This document shows positions 51,321 through 58,919 of a DNA stretch of 64,000 nucleotides, piece by piece. The first letter of the stretch is position 1. Each line of letters starts with the position of its first letter. The position numbers and the translations under genes are program-made. The stretch is from assembly GCA_040797845.1 (NCBI GenBank), contig JBFNFA010000005.1:186001-250000 (forward strand), in the 5' to 3' direction. The stretch comes from Clostridium_AW sp040797845. Its GTDB lineage: Bacteria; Bacillota; Clostridia; Clostridiales; Clostridiaceae. Below the pieces are notes generated by a model that was given only the letters and a program-made list of their open reading frames with translations, ran no database searches and was not told where the DNA came from.

Positions 51321-51904
51321 TGAATAATATTAAAAATGAAGTACTGATTGTATTGACGGAACGATGGAATGATTGGGAAGCAAGTTATGCCATTGCAGTT
51401 GCCAATTCTTTTTCAGATTATGAGGTTAAAACAATTGCAGTTGATGATGTTCCGAAGGCATCAATGGGTGGCATCAATGCGTCTATTGACTACAATATAA
51501 ATGATTATCAGAATTTTAATAACCTTGCCATGGTTATTCTCCCAGGTGGTCTTTCATGGGAAGAGAATGATTATATGGAAATTGCAGAATTTATTAAGAA
51601 GCTCATGGAATTACACATTCCTGTAGCCGCTATTTGTGGAGCAACTACTTTCTTATGTAAGCATGGATTGCTTGACAATGTAAAGCATACAGGAGACAGC
51701 CTAGAACTATTTCAAAAACAAAAAGGATATAAGGGAGAAGCATTATATATCCCTGCACAGGTAGTTGTTGACAATAAAATAATTACTGCAAATGAAACTG
51801 CTGCCGTTCAATTTGCTTATGAAATTTTTAAAATATTAGAGATTGACAGTGACGAAGAAATGGCGCAATGGTATGATAACTTTAAAAATGGTGCAATTCG
51901 CTAG
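51320..51904 (+). CDS. DJ-1/PfpI family protein
   Basis: 194 residues from ATG 51320 (five bases after AGGAGG; the tandem ATG at 51317 is too close). Nucleophile elbow VAAICGATTFLCKHGLL (Cys about 106), preceding MVILPGGLSWEEN with its Glu-bearing loop, and TANETAAVQFAYEIF at the end. YdeA/YoaZ-like group. Possible roles are repair of glycated molecules or stress response. Its leader suggests translational control. Confidence 0.85.
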   Translation: MNNIKNEVLIVLTERWNDWEASYAIAVANSFSDYEVKTIAVDDVPKASMGGINASIDYNINDYQNFNNLAMVILPGGLSWEENDYMEIAEFIKKLMELHIPVAAICGATTFLCKHGLLDNVKHTGDSLELFQKQKGYKGEALYIPAQVVVDNKIITANETAAVQFAYEIFKILEIDSDEEMAQWYDNFKNGAIR

Positions 51905-52004
51905 AATGTGAGTAAAATCATATGGACAAATTTCAATTTATCTAAGAAATTAGATAAAATTTAATATGAATAATATATTTGTTTAACCACTAAAATATAA
52001 AACC

Positions 52005-52056
52005 GAATAATTTTTTCTAAATACCGTGTTATTCAAATGAATCTCACGGTATTTTC
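52005..52056. repeat. Hairpin repeat E, copy 1
   Basis: AATACCGTG and CACGGTATT form the outer stem, ATTC/GAAT an inner hairpin, then TTTCTG. Preceded by AATAATTTTT. A second copy lies at 56318-56370. It can terminate the DJ-1 gene transcript. Confidence 0.65.
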
Positions 52057-52092
52057 TGTTTCGTATTACAGATATAATGGGAGGAATTAGAA

Positions 52093-52332
52093 TTGAAAAT
52101 TGGTGAATTAAATATGCGTTGTGGAGAATGTGACTTAATAGAACATTGCGGAGAACCTTGGTCAGATATTGCAATTAGAATAATATATCTTAAATTCATT
52201 ATACTTAAATTAATTTATTCCGACTATTTTACTTCTTCGTTCCATCAAGACGGTATCATGCCAAGCTCCATCACCCATCTTAGCTATCTTTTCTCTTATA
52301 CCAACTTCTCTAAAACCACACTTTTTATGTAG
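52093..52332 (+). CDS. Possible Cys-rich small ORF or gene fragment
   Basis: Start TTG 52093 with GGGAGG at good spacing. The first 34 residues (MKIGELNMRCGECDLIEHCG then EPWSDIAI) look protein-like with a CxxC...C pattern, but from about 52200 the frame runs antisense through the GNAT gene. Probably the 5' piece of a lost gene. Confidence 0.3.
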   Translation: MKIGELNMRCGECDLIEHCGEPWSDIAIRIIYLKFIILKLIYSDYFTSSFHQDGIMPSSITHLSYLFSYTNFSKTTLFM

Positions 52333-52716
52333 TAATATACTTGAAGTATTTTCTTTTATAATTACAGATTGTAAAGTCCAAATCCCATTCTCTTCTGATA
52401 GCTTAAATAAATTTTTTAGTAGAGCTGTTCCTATACCTTGTCCGTTATACTTTTCGCCTATATAAATACTAACTTCAGCTACTCCAAAATAAACACATCT
52501 ACTTGAAGTAGGGCTTAACGCTACCCAACCTAATATATCATTTGACGAACGTGCAACTAACCGACAGGAATTAAGGTGACCCTTATCCCAATTTTCCCAG
52601 GTAGCCGCTTCAGTTTGAAATGTTGCTGTGCCTGTCTTTATTCCTTCTAAATAAATGTTTTTTACCTGCTCCCAGTCTGATGATTTCATTTCTTCAATTA
52701 CATATTCCATTTTCAC
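52210..52716 (-). CDS. GNAT acetyltransferase, phosphinothricin/MnaT type
   Basis: 168 residues. Family marks: GIKTGTATFQTEAATWENWD (about 25-44), GWVALSPTSSR, EVSIYIGEKYNGQGIGTALLKNLF (acetyl-CoA loop about 90-112), NTSSILLHKKCGFREVGIREKI and WHDTVLMERR. Bar/Pat-like and YncA-like proteins acetylate phosphinothricin or methionine sulfoximine/sulfone. GGAGAGAG upstream of the ATG. Confidence 0.88.
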   Translation of the reverse strand: MKMEYVIEEMKSSDWEQVKNIYLEGIKTGTATFQTEAATWENWDKGHLNSCRLVARSSNDILGWVALSPTSSRCVYFGVAEVSIYIGEKYNGQGIGTALLKNLFKLSEENGIWTLQSVIIKENTSSILLHKKCGFREVGIREKIAKMGDGAWHDTVLMERRSKIVGIN

Positions 52717-52818
52717 TCTCTCCTAAATAGTAATAAAATTCGTGATAAAATATGATTGTAATATAATAATTATATTTTAACATAATAAATTTAAGTATAG
52801 AATTAAGAAAAATTATTA

Positions 52819-52847
52819 TTGTTTTTTATATCGGTAGCCGATATAAT
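52819..52847 (+). promoter_or_regulatory. PadR promoter with overlapping operator
   Basis: TTGTTT (52819-52824), 17 bp, TATAAT (52842-52847). The perfect palindrome ATATCGG-TAG-CCGATAT (52828-52844) fills the spacer and touches the -10; a half-like GACGATATAACGGC follows. This fits autorepression by the PadR protein. Confidence 0.75.
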
Positions 52848-52896
52848 ATAACTATAGACGATATAACGGCATACGTAATAGTTTGGGGGTGAGTAA

Positions 52897-53226
52897 ATGT
52901 CAGAAAGTACAGAACCAGGGGCATTAACGGAGGCAGTTTATTATATTCTTATATCCCTATATAAACCCATGCATGGTTATGGCATAATGCAGAATGTAAA
53001 AGAACTAAGTCATGGACGTGTGTCACTTGGTGCAGGAACCTTATATGGTGCTATAAACACATTGGTAAATAAAGGATGGATAAAACTCCAATCCAATGAT
53101 GAAGAATCTCGTAAAAAAGAATATCTAATTACAGAGTCAGGAAAAGAGGTAGTGAATGCTGAGATTTTAAGGTTAGAAGAACTTATTAATAACGGCAAAC
53201 AAATCGTTGGAGGGGTTGTGGAATGA
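52897..53226 (+). CDS. PadR-family repressor
   Basis: 109 residues. PadR winged helix: LTEAVYYILISLYKPMHGYGIMQNVKELS, then GAGTLYGAINTLVNKGWIKL and KKEYLITESGKEVV. The wing and the Tyr-Gly turn are typical. TGGGGGTGAG precedes the ATG. Its end overlaps the DUF2812 gene (ATGA), a pairing seen widely in Firmicutes. Confidence 0.92.
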   Translation: MSESTEPGALTEAVYYILISLYKPMHGYGIMQNVKELSHGRVSLGAGTLYGAINTLVNKGWIKLQSNDEESRKKEYLITESGKEVVNAEILRLEELINNGKQIVGGVVE

Positions 53227-53777
53227 AGCATAGTGTAATAAAAGCATACTTTGATTATGAAAAGGAAGAAAAGTATCTAAATGAAATGTCAGCAAAAGGA
53301 TTGGCATTAACAGATTATTCTTTTTGTAGATATGTTTTCGAAGATGCTCCAAAGGGTGAGTATATTTACAGGCTTGAATTACTTGAAAATGCGGTGAATC
53401 ATCCAGAAAGTCAAATTTATATTAAGTTTATGGAGGAAACTGGTGCAGAATTTGTTGCTTCTTATAATCGATGGGTTTACTTCAGGAGAAAGAACTTTGA
53501 TGGAGAATTTAATATATACTCAGATATTGATTCTAAAATAAAGCACTATAAACGAATTAGGGAATTATTTTTCTTTGTCATGGGGCTAAATTTCATTATA
53601 GGGTTGATGAATTACTTTTGGGGTAATATGACTGCTTCTTCTATTAGGACAATTCCTGTTAATTCATATATGGCAATACTATCTTTTTTAATATCCACAT
53701 TATTCTTGATATTCTTAGTTATACCTTTAAGTAAAAAGATTAATTTTTGGGAAAAAGAAAAAGAAATTCGAGAATAG
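53223..53777 (+). CDS. DUF2812 membrane protein, PadR partner
   Basis: 184 residues. N-terminal DUF2812 domain (EKEEKYLNEMSAKGLALTDYSFCRYVFEDAPKGEYIYRLELL, YNRWVYFRRKN), then two helices (about 118-138, 150-175). Translationally coupled to PadR. Such pairs are thought to form a membrane sensor and repressor module; no direct proof known to me. Confidence 0.88.
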   Translation: MKHSVIKAYFDYEKEEKYLNEMSAKGLALTDYSFCRYVFEDAPKGEYIYRLELLENAVNHPESQIYIKFMEETGAEFVASYNRWVYFRRKNFDGEFNIYSDIDSKIKHYKRIRELFFFVMGLNFIIGLMNYFWGNMTASSIRTIPVNSYMAILSFLISTLFLIFLVIPLSKKINFWEKEKEIRE

Positions 53778-53803
53778 AATAAGACAAAGGAAGGTGGACA
53801 TAT

Positions 53804-54229
53804 ATGATTGAAAGCATAAGCCATATTACTTTTATTGTGAAAAATTTAGACAAAACTACTGAATTATTTAAAGAACTATTTAATGCTAAAGAAGTGTATT
53901 ATAGTGGTGAAAAAAAGCATTCTTTATTTAAGGAGCGTTTTTTTATTATTGGCAATCAGTGGATAGCTGTTATGGAAGATGAAAATATACTTAATAGAAC
54001 TTATCATCACCTAGCATTTAAAATATTAGATTCGCATATAGATAGTTATTTGGATAAAATTAAGTCTCTAAATTTAGAATTAAAGTCTCCAAGAAAAAGA
54101 GTACCTGGAGAAGGATATTCTATATATTTTTATGATTATGATAATAATTTATTTGAGTTCCATACAGAAACATTAGAGAAGAGGCTAGCGTCCTATAAGC
54201 ATATAGATGGTATGCAAACTAACCAATAG
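53804..54229 (+). CDS. fosX: FosX fosfomycin hydrolase
   Basis: 141 residues. VOC fold matching Listeria FosX along the length: ISHITFIVKNLDKTTELFKELFNAKEVYYSG, TYHHLAFKI, PGEGYSIYFYDYDNNLFEFH. Metal ligands His7, His69 and Glu118 and the general base Glu44 all fall at the FosX positions. The enzyme adds water to fosfomycin. AAGGAAGGTGG precedes the ATG. It follows DUF2812 by 26 bases and may be in its operon. Confidence 0.9.
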   Translation: MIESISHITFIVKNLDKTTELFKELFNAKEVYYSGEKKHSLFKERFFIIGNQWIAVMEDENILNRTYHHLAFKILDSHIDSYLDKIKSLNLELKSPRKRVPGEGYSIYFYDYDNNLFEFHTETLEKRLASYKHIDGMQTNQ

Positions 54230-54271
54230 TTGTTATATATTATGAATTGAAGGAAAGGGGATAGAATTCAT

Positions 54272-54679
54272 ATGAAAAACTTTTTAACAACTAAAACCTT
54301 AGGGATTATTGGTGCAATTTCATGGTCTGGAACGATTATTTTAAGAGGGACAACACTAAATAATATTGAAATATTAAATTTTATATTAGGTATTGCTCCA
54401 AATATTGCGGCAGCATGGTTATTTGCTTTTGCAGTTGAAGTTATTTATTCTGAAATATTAAAAAGAAAGTTTACAAATAAAGAGGCTATTACAACATCGG
54501 TGACTATTTGGATGTTAGGTTTAGTTTCAGAAATCATCCACGATTTATTTTTAAATAGCCCATTTGATATAAATGATATGATAGCAACAAGCTTTGCTCT
54601 AATAATTTTCTTGATAATTTTTTGTTCAAATAATAAAGATTTAAGTAGTGAAACAAAGAACAATAAAGAGTATTATTAA
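54272..54679 (+). CDS. Uncharacterised four-helix membrane protein
   Basis: 135 residues with about four hydrophobic segments (10-25, 32-60, 72-92, 102-120) and a polar tail SSETKNNKEYY. No motif recognised. GGAAAGGGG precedes the start by 12 bases. It lies downstream of fosX on the same strand and may be cotranscribed. Confidence 0.6.
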   Translation: MKNFLTTKTLGIIGAISWSGTIILRGTTLNNIEILNFILGIAPNIAAAWLFAFAVEVIYSEILKRKFTNKEAITTSVTIWMLGLVSEIIHDLFLNSPFDINDMIATSFALIIFLIIFCSNNKDLSSETKNNKEYY

Positions 54680-54699
54680 TAATAAGTAAATTAAATTCC

Positions 54700-54730
54700 A
54701 AGAAGGACAGGTCTGAACTTGTCCTTTGAT
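54700..54730 (+). terminator. Weak terminator after the four-helix protein gene
   Basis: AAGGACAG pairs with CTTGTCCTT around a short loop, then TGATTT. Confidence 0.55.
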
Positions 54731-54837
54731 TTATACTTAATTATCAACAATGGTTTAAAATAAAGCCTATTTATATTAATTTGTAATAATATTATATTCT
54801 AAAGAGCTGCTATACATAAAACTATTGGAGGAAACAT

Positions 54838-55386
54838 ATGGTTATCACAAGCAAAAAGATAGAAGGTAGAAATTTAACATGGACGCTTCGCTGTCCAACA
54901 AAATATGATGCAACTGAGTTATCTAAATTAAGAGTTAAAATTGATGAAGAAACAGAAAATCTTGATAGGGAATCTGGTGAAGGTTTATTAACCCCAGAAG
55001 ATTTTGAAAAACTTATTTATGAAGATTCAATAGCAGAAAAAACTTTATTTTTAGTTGCAGAAGTAGAAAGTAAAATTGTTGGATTTACTCGCTGTGAAGG
55101 AAATAAATTAAGTAGATTTAGACATAAAGCAGAGTTTGGAATATGTATATCAAAGGAATACTGGGGGTATGGAATCGGTAAAGTACTATTAGAAAATATT
55201 TTGATGTGGGCAGATACTGTTGGAATTGAAAAAATTTCATTAACTGTGGTACAAACAAATAGAAAAGCAATTGAATTATATAAAAAATATGGATTTGTAG
55301 AAGAAGGATTATTGATAAAAGATCGTATTCATAAAGACGGAAGCTATTATAATACAGTTATAATGGGAAGGGTATTAGATAAATAG
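54838..55386 (+). CDS. GNAT acetyltransferase, RimJ/RimL-like
   Basis: 182 residues. KAEFGICISKEYWGYGIGKVLLENIL (acetyl-CoA loop, about 102-125), LTVVQTNRKAIELYKKYGFVEEGLLIKDRIHKDGSYYNTVIMGRV at the C-terminus. Substrate could be a protein N-terminus, a polyamine or a small molecule. TTGGAGG before the ATG. Confidence 0.88.
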   Translation: MVITSKKIEGRNLTWTLRCPTKYDATELSKLRVKIDEETENLDRESGEGLLTPEDFEKLIYEDSIAEKTLFLVAEVESKIVGFTRCEGNKLSRFRHKAEFGICISKEYWGYGIGKVLLENILMWADTVGIEKISLTVVQTNRKAIELYKKYGFVEEGLLIKDRIHKDGSYYNTVIMGRVLDK

Positions 55387-55493
55387 ATATTGATAACTAA
55401 AACATAATATTTTTATACTATTTATGTATGTACCCTTCCGATATATTGCAATTAAGAATATTATTCAGACCTGAATTTTAAGGGGGAAGACAG

Positions 55494-56258
55494 ATGTTAC
55501 ATATATGTTTTGATGACAGTGCGTATGGCGGTATGAGACATGCTATGAAACTAAAATTAATAGAAGAAGAGAATTTAGTATCATTTAATGATGATTTATC
55601 TATGGGGAACATTTCAAACTGTAGAGAATATGAATACCGTAAATCAGTAATACACAATATTTATAGTGACTATATGACAGATATTGATGATGGTGAAATT
55701 AAGAAAAGTTTTGATAATTTTTATGAAATAATATCAAAAGAAAATGACTTTATTATTTGGTATGCACATAATCCAAGGGATTACTGCAACTTATATTATA
55801 TAGTTAGTCTTCTTAAAGGTAAAAATATTAAAGTAGTTGAATGTATAAAAAAAACATTTGAAGATAGAACATTATTTTATAAATGGGTTAATGAAGTGTG
55901 TATAGAAGATTTACCGATATTATTAAAAGAGGCTAAAATATTAAGTGAAGAAGAAAAGCTTATGTATGCTGAGAAATGGAAAGAGCTAGTTTCTGAAAAT
56001 GGATTACTACGTGCTGAAAAATTTGAAGGCATTGAAACAGTTGAAGAAAACTATTATGATGATTTAATTTTACAATTAGTGCCTACAAAAAATATACCTA
56101 TGATAAGAGTAGTTGGTGAATTGATTGGAATGGATAAACCGTGTTTACGTGATTGGTTTGTTGTTTGCCGAATTAAGCACCTTGCAGCTATGGGGTGTGT
56201 AGAAATAGAAAACAGATGTGATAGGTATATGCTTAATAATATTAGAAAAGTAATATAA
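55494..56258 (+). CDS. DUF1835 domain protein
   Basis: 254 residues. N-terminal MLHICFDDSAYGGMRHA...FNDDLSMGNIS fits DUF1835; the end (IPMIRVVGELIGMDKPCLRDWFVVCRIKHLAAMGCVEIEN) fits the winged-helix-like DUF3658. The function of the family is unknown. AGGGGGAAG before the ATG. Confidence 0.8.
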   Translation: MLHICFDDSAYGGMRHAMKLKLIEEENLVSFNDDLSMGNISNCREYEYRKSVIHNIYSDYMTDIDDGEIKKSFDNFYEIISKENDFIIWYAHNPRDYCNLYYIVSLLKGKNIKVVECIKKTFEDRTLFYKWVNEVCIEDLPILLKEAKILSEEEKLMYAEKWKELVSENGLLRAEKFEGIETVEENYYDDLILQLVPTKNIPMIRVVGELIGMDKPCLRDWFVVCRIKHLAAMGCVEIENRCDRYMLNNIRKVI

Positions 56259-56317
56259 ACATCTAATTAGTAGTTTAGATTGTTATATAGATTTCATATT
56301 AATAGTCGTCAATAATT

Positions 56318-56370
56318 AAATAATTTTTAAAATACCGTATTATTCAAATGTGAATTTTATGGTGTTTTTA
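56318..56370. repeat. Hairpin repeat E, copy 2
   Basis: AATACCGTA and TATGGTGTT form the outer stem with G-T pairs replacing G-C of copy 1; ATTC/GAAT stays inside. It ends in TTTTTAC. The gap 56259-56570 holds nothing else that I recognise. Confidence 0.6.
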
Positions 56371-56570
56371 CATTATAATATAAATTTAAGAAGATTCATG
56401 TTACATAAAAAGAATATAATTACATAATTGTATAATAAACCTCTCATTTACTTAAATATGAAACAATTTTCGTGCACAGCTATAAATAATCTTCATATTA
56501 TGTTATAGAAGCTTAAGTTTTTTAAGAAGAGTGTTAAAAAGTTTGAGCTAAAAAATAGGAGGAGATAGTT

Positions 56571-57020
56571 ATGAGAGATTTTTGCGAAAGAGATTTTTGC
56601 GAAAGAGATTTTCGTGAAAGAGGATTTTGTGAAACTTGTGAGGAATTTGCTAGAATACTTGGGGCAGAGATTTTAAGTACGGCTAATGGAGTTTGTACAG
56701 TAACCTTTATGAGAGATATCAATGCAGAGATATTAGGAAGACGAACTCGTTCTCCATTAGCTTTAGCAGCACTATTTTCATTTGAATCTCCTGATAATCG
56801 TGGTAGAACTCTTAATTTAGGTAAGACAGTTATTCTTCAAGAAGAGATAAATGATTTTATATCTATTTTAAGAGAAAATAGAATACTAGTTACTGCACTT
56901 CACAATCATTGGTTATTTGACAATCCAAGACTTATGTATATTCATTTTGAATCAATTGACAACCCTTTAGATTTTGCTAGAAAGGTAGCAGAAGCACTTC
57001 GTGTGCTAAGAAGATGTTAA
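56571..57020 (+). CDS. DUF1259 (LppY/LpqO-like) protein with RDFCE repeats
   Basis: 149 residues. Residues 2-25 consist of four copies of a five-residue unit (RDFCE, RDFCE, RDFRE, RGFCE) from a 15-bp DNA repeat (56577-56636), bringing four Cys. The rest is DUF1259: ARILGAEIL, TVTFMRDINAEILG, VILQEEINDFISILRENRILVTALHNHWLFDNPRLMYIHFES. Putative surface or spore protein; role unknown. TAGGAGGAG before the ATG. Confidence 0.8.
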   Translation: MRDFCERDFCERDFRERGFCETCEEFARILGAEILSTANGVCTVTFMRDINAEILGRRTRSPLALAALFSFESPDNRGRTLNLGKTVILQEEINDFISILRENRILVTALHNHWLFDNPRLMYIHFESIDNPLDFARKVAEALRVLRRC

Positions 57021-57049
57021 TAAGATAAAATAGTAATTTAAAATAATAT

Positions 57050-57080
57050 AAGAGCACTTACTTATGTAAGTGCTCTTTCT
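57050..57080 (+). terminator. Terminator after the DUF1259 gene
   Basis: AAGAGCACTTAC-TTAT-GTAAGTGCTCTTT is a 12-pair stem with a four-base loop. Confidence 0.85.
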
Positions 57081-57082
57081 AA

Positions 57083-57114
57083 ATTTATAGCACTTAGAAA
57101 TAATCTAAGTGCTA
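57083..57114 (-). terminator. Hairpin downstream of the YmaF gene
   Basis: TAGCACTTAGA and TCTAAGTGCTA pair perfectly around AATAA. The run of T on the minus strand is short. Confidence 0.5.
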
Positions 57115-57148
57115 CGTATATTTAAACAGGGAGTTACCTGATATATTA

Positions 57149-57538
57149 TTAAGTTAATGGACTTTGAATAAGTGTTGCGAAAATAAAAGAGTGATTATGG
57201 CCATCATCTATTGTAGTAACACCTGTTGCTAAGTGAACATGTTTTCCACCGCCAACATTAATAGCTAACCCTGTAGTTACACCTAATTCGTGATGATGAT
57301 CTTCAAAAAAGTCAGTATTAGTAAGAATAGCGTGAACGTGAGAATTACCCATAGGAATAACTTCACTAGTAACACCAGCAAATCTATGGTTGTGTCTTTC
57401 ATCACCTTGTTCAGCTAATCTTGTGCTTCCTTCAAATTCATGAACGTGAGTTTGGCTACCGTCGGGATCATTGGATCCATTGCAATTACAATCTTCAGAT
57501 CTTAAGTTCTCATTTTTTAAGTTTTCATCAAGTAACAT
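57149..57538 (-). CDS. YmaF family His-rich protein
   Basis: 129 residues. About 30 onward shows regularly spaced His motifs: THVHEFEGST, RHNHRFAGVT, SHVHAILTNTDFFEDHHHELGVTTG, KHVHLATGVTT, GHNHSFIFAT. This is the YmaF family, probably a beta-roll with metal-binding His rows. AAGGAGG upstream. Together with its neighbours it suggests a spore-surface or metal-binding layer. Confidence 0.88.
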   Translation of the reverse strand: MLLDENLKNENLRSEDCNCNGSNDPDGSQTHVHEFEGSTRLAEQGDERHNHRFAGVTSEVIPMGNSHVHAILTNTDFFEDHHHELGVTTGLAINVGGGKHVHLATGVTTIDDGHNHSFIFATLIQSPLT

Positions 57539-57675
57539 AACAACACCTCCTTATATATTATTAATATTCAATAGATTAAGTTTTGACACTCTGAAAATGG
57601 ATTTAAAAAATGCAAGGGGTGTCAGGATATGAAGAATGATAAGGACTAAGCAATGAGAAATATATATAAATAAAT

Positions 57676-57708
57676 ATAACTGCAGCACAAGCTGCAGTTA
57701 TATTTTTG
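57676..57708 (-). terminator. Terminator of the 92-residue low-complexity gene
   Basis: ATAACTGCAGC-ACAA-GCTGCAGTTAT. Its relative at 58188-58216 shows that the duplication included the terminator. Confidence 0.75.
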
Positions 57709-57734
57709 TATTTTATATAAATGGCGTTTATCTA

Positions 57735-58013
57735 TTAAAACCACCATGGCCACATACGACGATGCATATGAGGGTGAAAATGATGGAAATGATGATGGAA
57801 AACATGGTGGTGACGACGTCTACGGCGTCTGCGACTTGGTCTATGGAATGATCTGTACATAGGATCATCATCATCTTCATAATCCATCATAGGCATCATC
57901 ATTTGAGGACCATACATATTAGGATAATAGTCCATCATAGGGCTCTCGTTAAAGTCGCTGCGGATTTCGTTAGAATCCTGATTTAAAAATTCGTCATTGT
58001 TTCTAAAATACAT
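57735..58013 (-). CDS. Low-complexity His/Met/Arg-rich protein A
   Basis: 92 residues. N-terminus MYFRNNDEFLNQDSNE is shared with protein B. It is followed by a Met/Tyr/Pro part (MMMPMMDYEDDDDPMYRSF), seven Arg in a row, an HHHVFHHHFHHFHPHMHRR block and the end MWPWWF. CTGGAGGAATG precedes the ATG. Upstream and downstream DNA resemble those of protein B, so the genes are duplicates. Composition suits metal binding and coat-like self-assembly; no fold is expected. Confidence 0.7.
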   Translation of the reverse strand: MYFRNNDEFLNQDSNEIRSDFNESPMMDYYPNMYGPQMMMPMMDYEDDDDPMYRSFHRPSRRRRRRRHHHVFHHHFHHFHPHMHRRMWPWWF

Positions 58014-58187
58014 TTACATTCCTCCAGAAAAATTTTAATACATAATAATATAGTATTCATGTGTAAAAAAATGGTTACTATATTATTGAAAAAAGAATAA
58101 AAATTGTAAATAAGATATAAATCCCATACTAGATGGAATAAGAATGATAGAAATTAGGTAGGCGCATAATTAGATATATAAATAAAC

Positions 58188-58220
58188 ATAACTGCAGGAT
58201 AAGCTGCAGTTACGTTTATT
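58188..58220 (-). terminator. Terminator of low-complexity gene B
   Basis: TAACTGCAG and CTGCAGTTA pair around GATAAG. Confidence 0.65.
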
Positions 58221-58239
58221 TATCCTATAGGGATGGTAT

Positions 58240-58707
58240 TTATATAAAGAAGAACCACCACCATGGGAATACAGGATTACGTCTGCGACGACGTCTACGA
58301 CGGCGACGTCTGCCACGATCATCGAAATCGCCAAAGGCGAAATCATCAAAATCGAAATCGTCGAAATCATCGAAGTCATCAAAATCAAAACCTGGTCCAA
58401 AGAATGATCTGTACATAGAATCATCGTCGGACTCCATGCTACTAGGCATCATGCTATTAGGCATCATATGATGAGGCATCATATGAGAAGGCATCATATG
58501 AGAAGGCATCATATGAGAAGGCATCATGTGACAACACATCATGTGACAAGGCATCATATGTGCAGGCATCATATGTGCGGGCATCATATGATGAGGCATC
58601 ATATGAGGACGCTTAGAGTCGTCGTGATCTTTATGATGCTTATGGCAATCGTCGCGAGTTTCGTTAAGATCTTGGTTTAAAGCTTCGTCATTGTTTCTAA
58701 AATACAT
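58240..58707 (-). CDS. Low-complexity protein B with HMMP pentapeptide repeats
   Basis: 155 residues. Same N-terminal MYFRNNDExLNQD as protein A, then HKHHKDHDD, then about eleven xHMMP units (about 34-88, x is A, S, C, P or H), a shared DDDSMYRSF block, an Asp/Phe tract (FDFDDFDDFDDF), eleven Arg in a row and the end FPWWWFFFI. His and Met in regular spacing suggest Cu or Zn binding. CTGGAGGAGTG upstream. The conserved upstream AATATTATA (AATACTATA in copy A) resembles a SigK -10, hinting at mother-cell expression. Confidence 0.7.
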   Translation of the reverse strand: MYFRNNDEALNQDLNETRDDCHKHHKDHDDSKRPHMMPHHMMPAHMMPAHMMPCHMMCCHMMPSHMMPSHMMPSHMMPHHMMPNSMMPSSMESDDDSMYRSFFGPGFDFDDFDDFDDFDFDDFAFGDFDDRGRRRRRRRRRRRNPVFPWWWFFFI

Positions 58708-58919
58708 TTACACTCCTCCAGAAAAATTACAATACACAATATTATAATATTCATATGTAATAAATTTGCTACCATATTTTTGAAAGAAAGTTTGAAAGTG
58801 TGAGTAAAAAATATAAATATAATAAATCGTGCTAAGAAATTTCTATCAACTTGAAGTATATTAAAACAAAATATATACTGGATTATAATAGATGGTTCTT
58901 AAGATAAGGGGGAAGAATA

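Noticed and set aside
58170..58424. Alternative minus-strand frame across the Asp/Arg tract
   Set aside because: No ribosome site, overlaps the well-supported frame of protein B, and is a by-product of repetitive codons.
58443..58618. Regular 15-bp repeats that could suggest a CRISPR-like array
   Set aside because: The units are contiguous without unique spacers and encode HMMP repeats in a frame with a good ribosome site.
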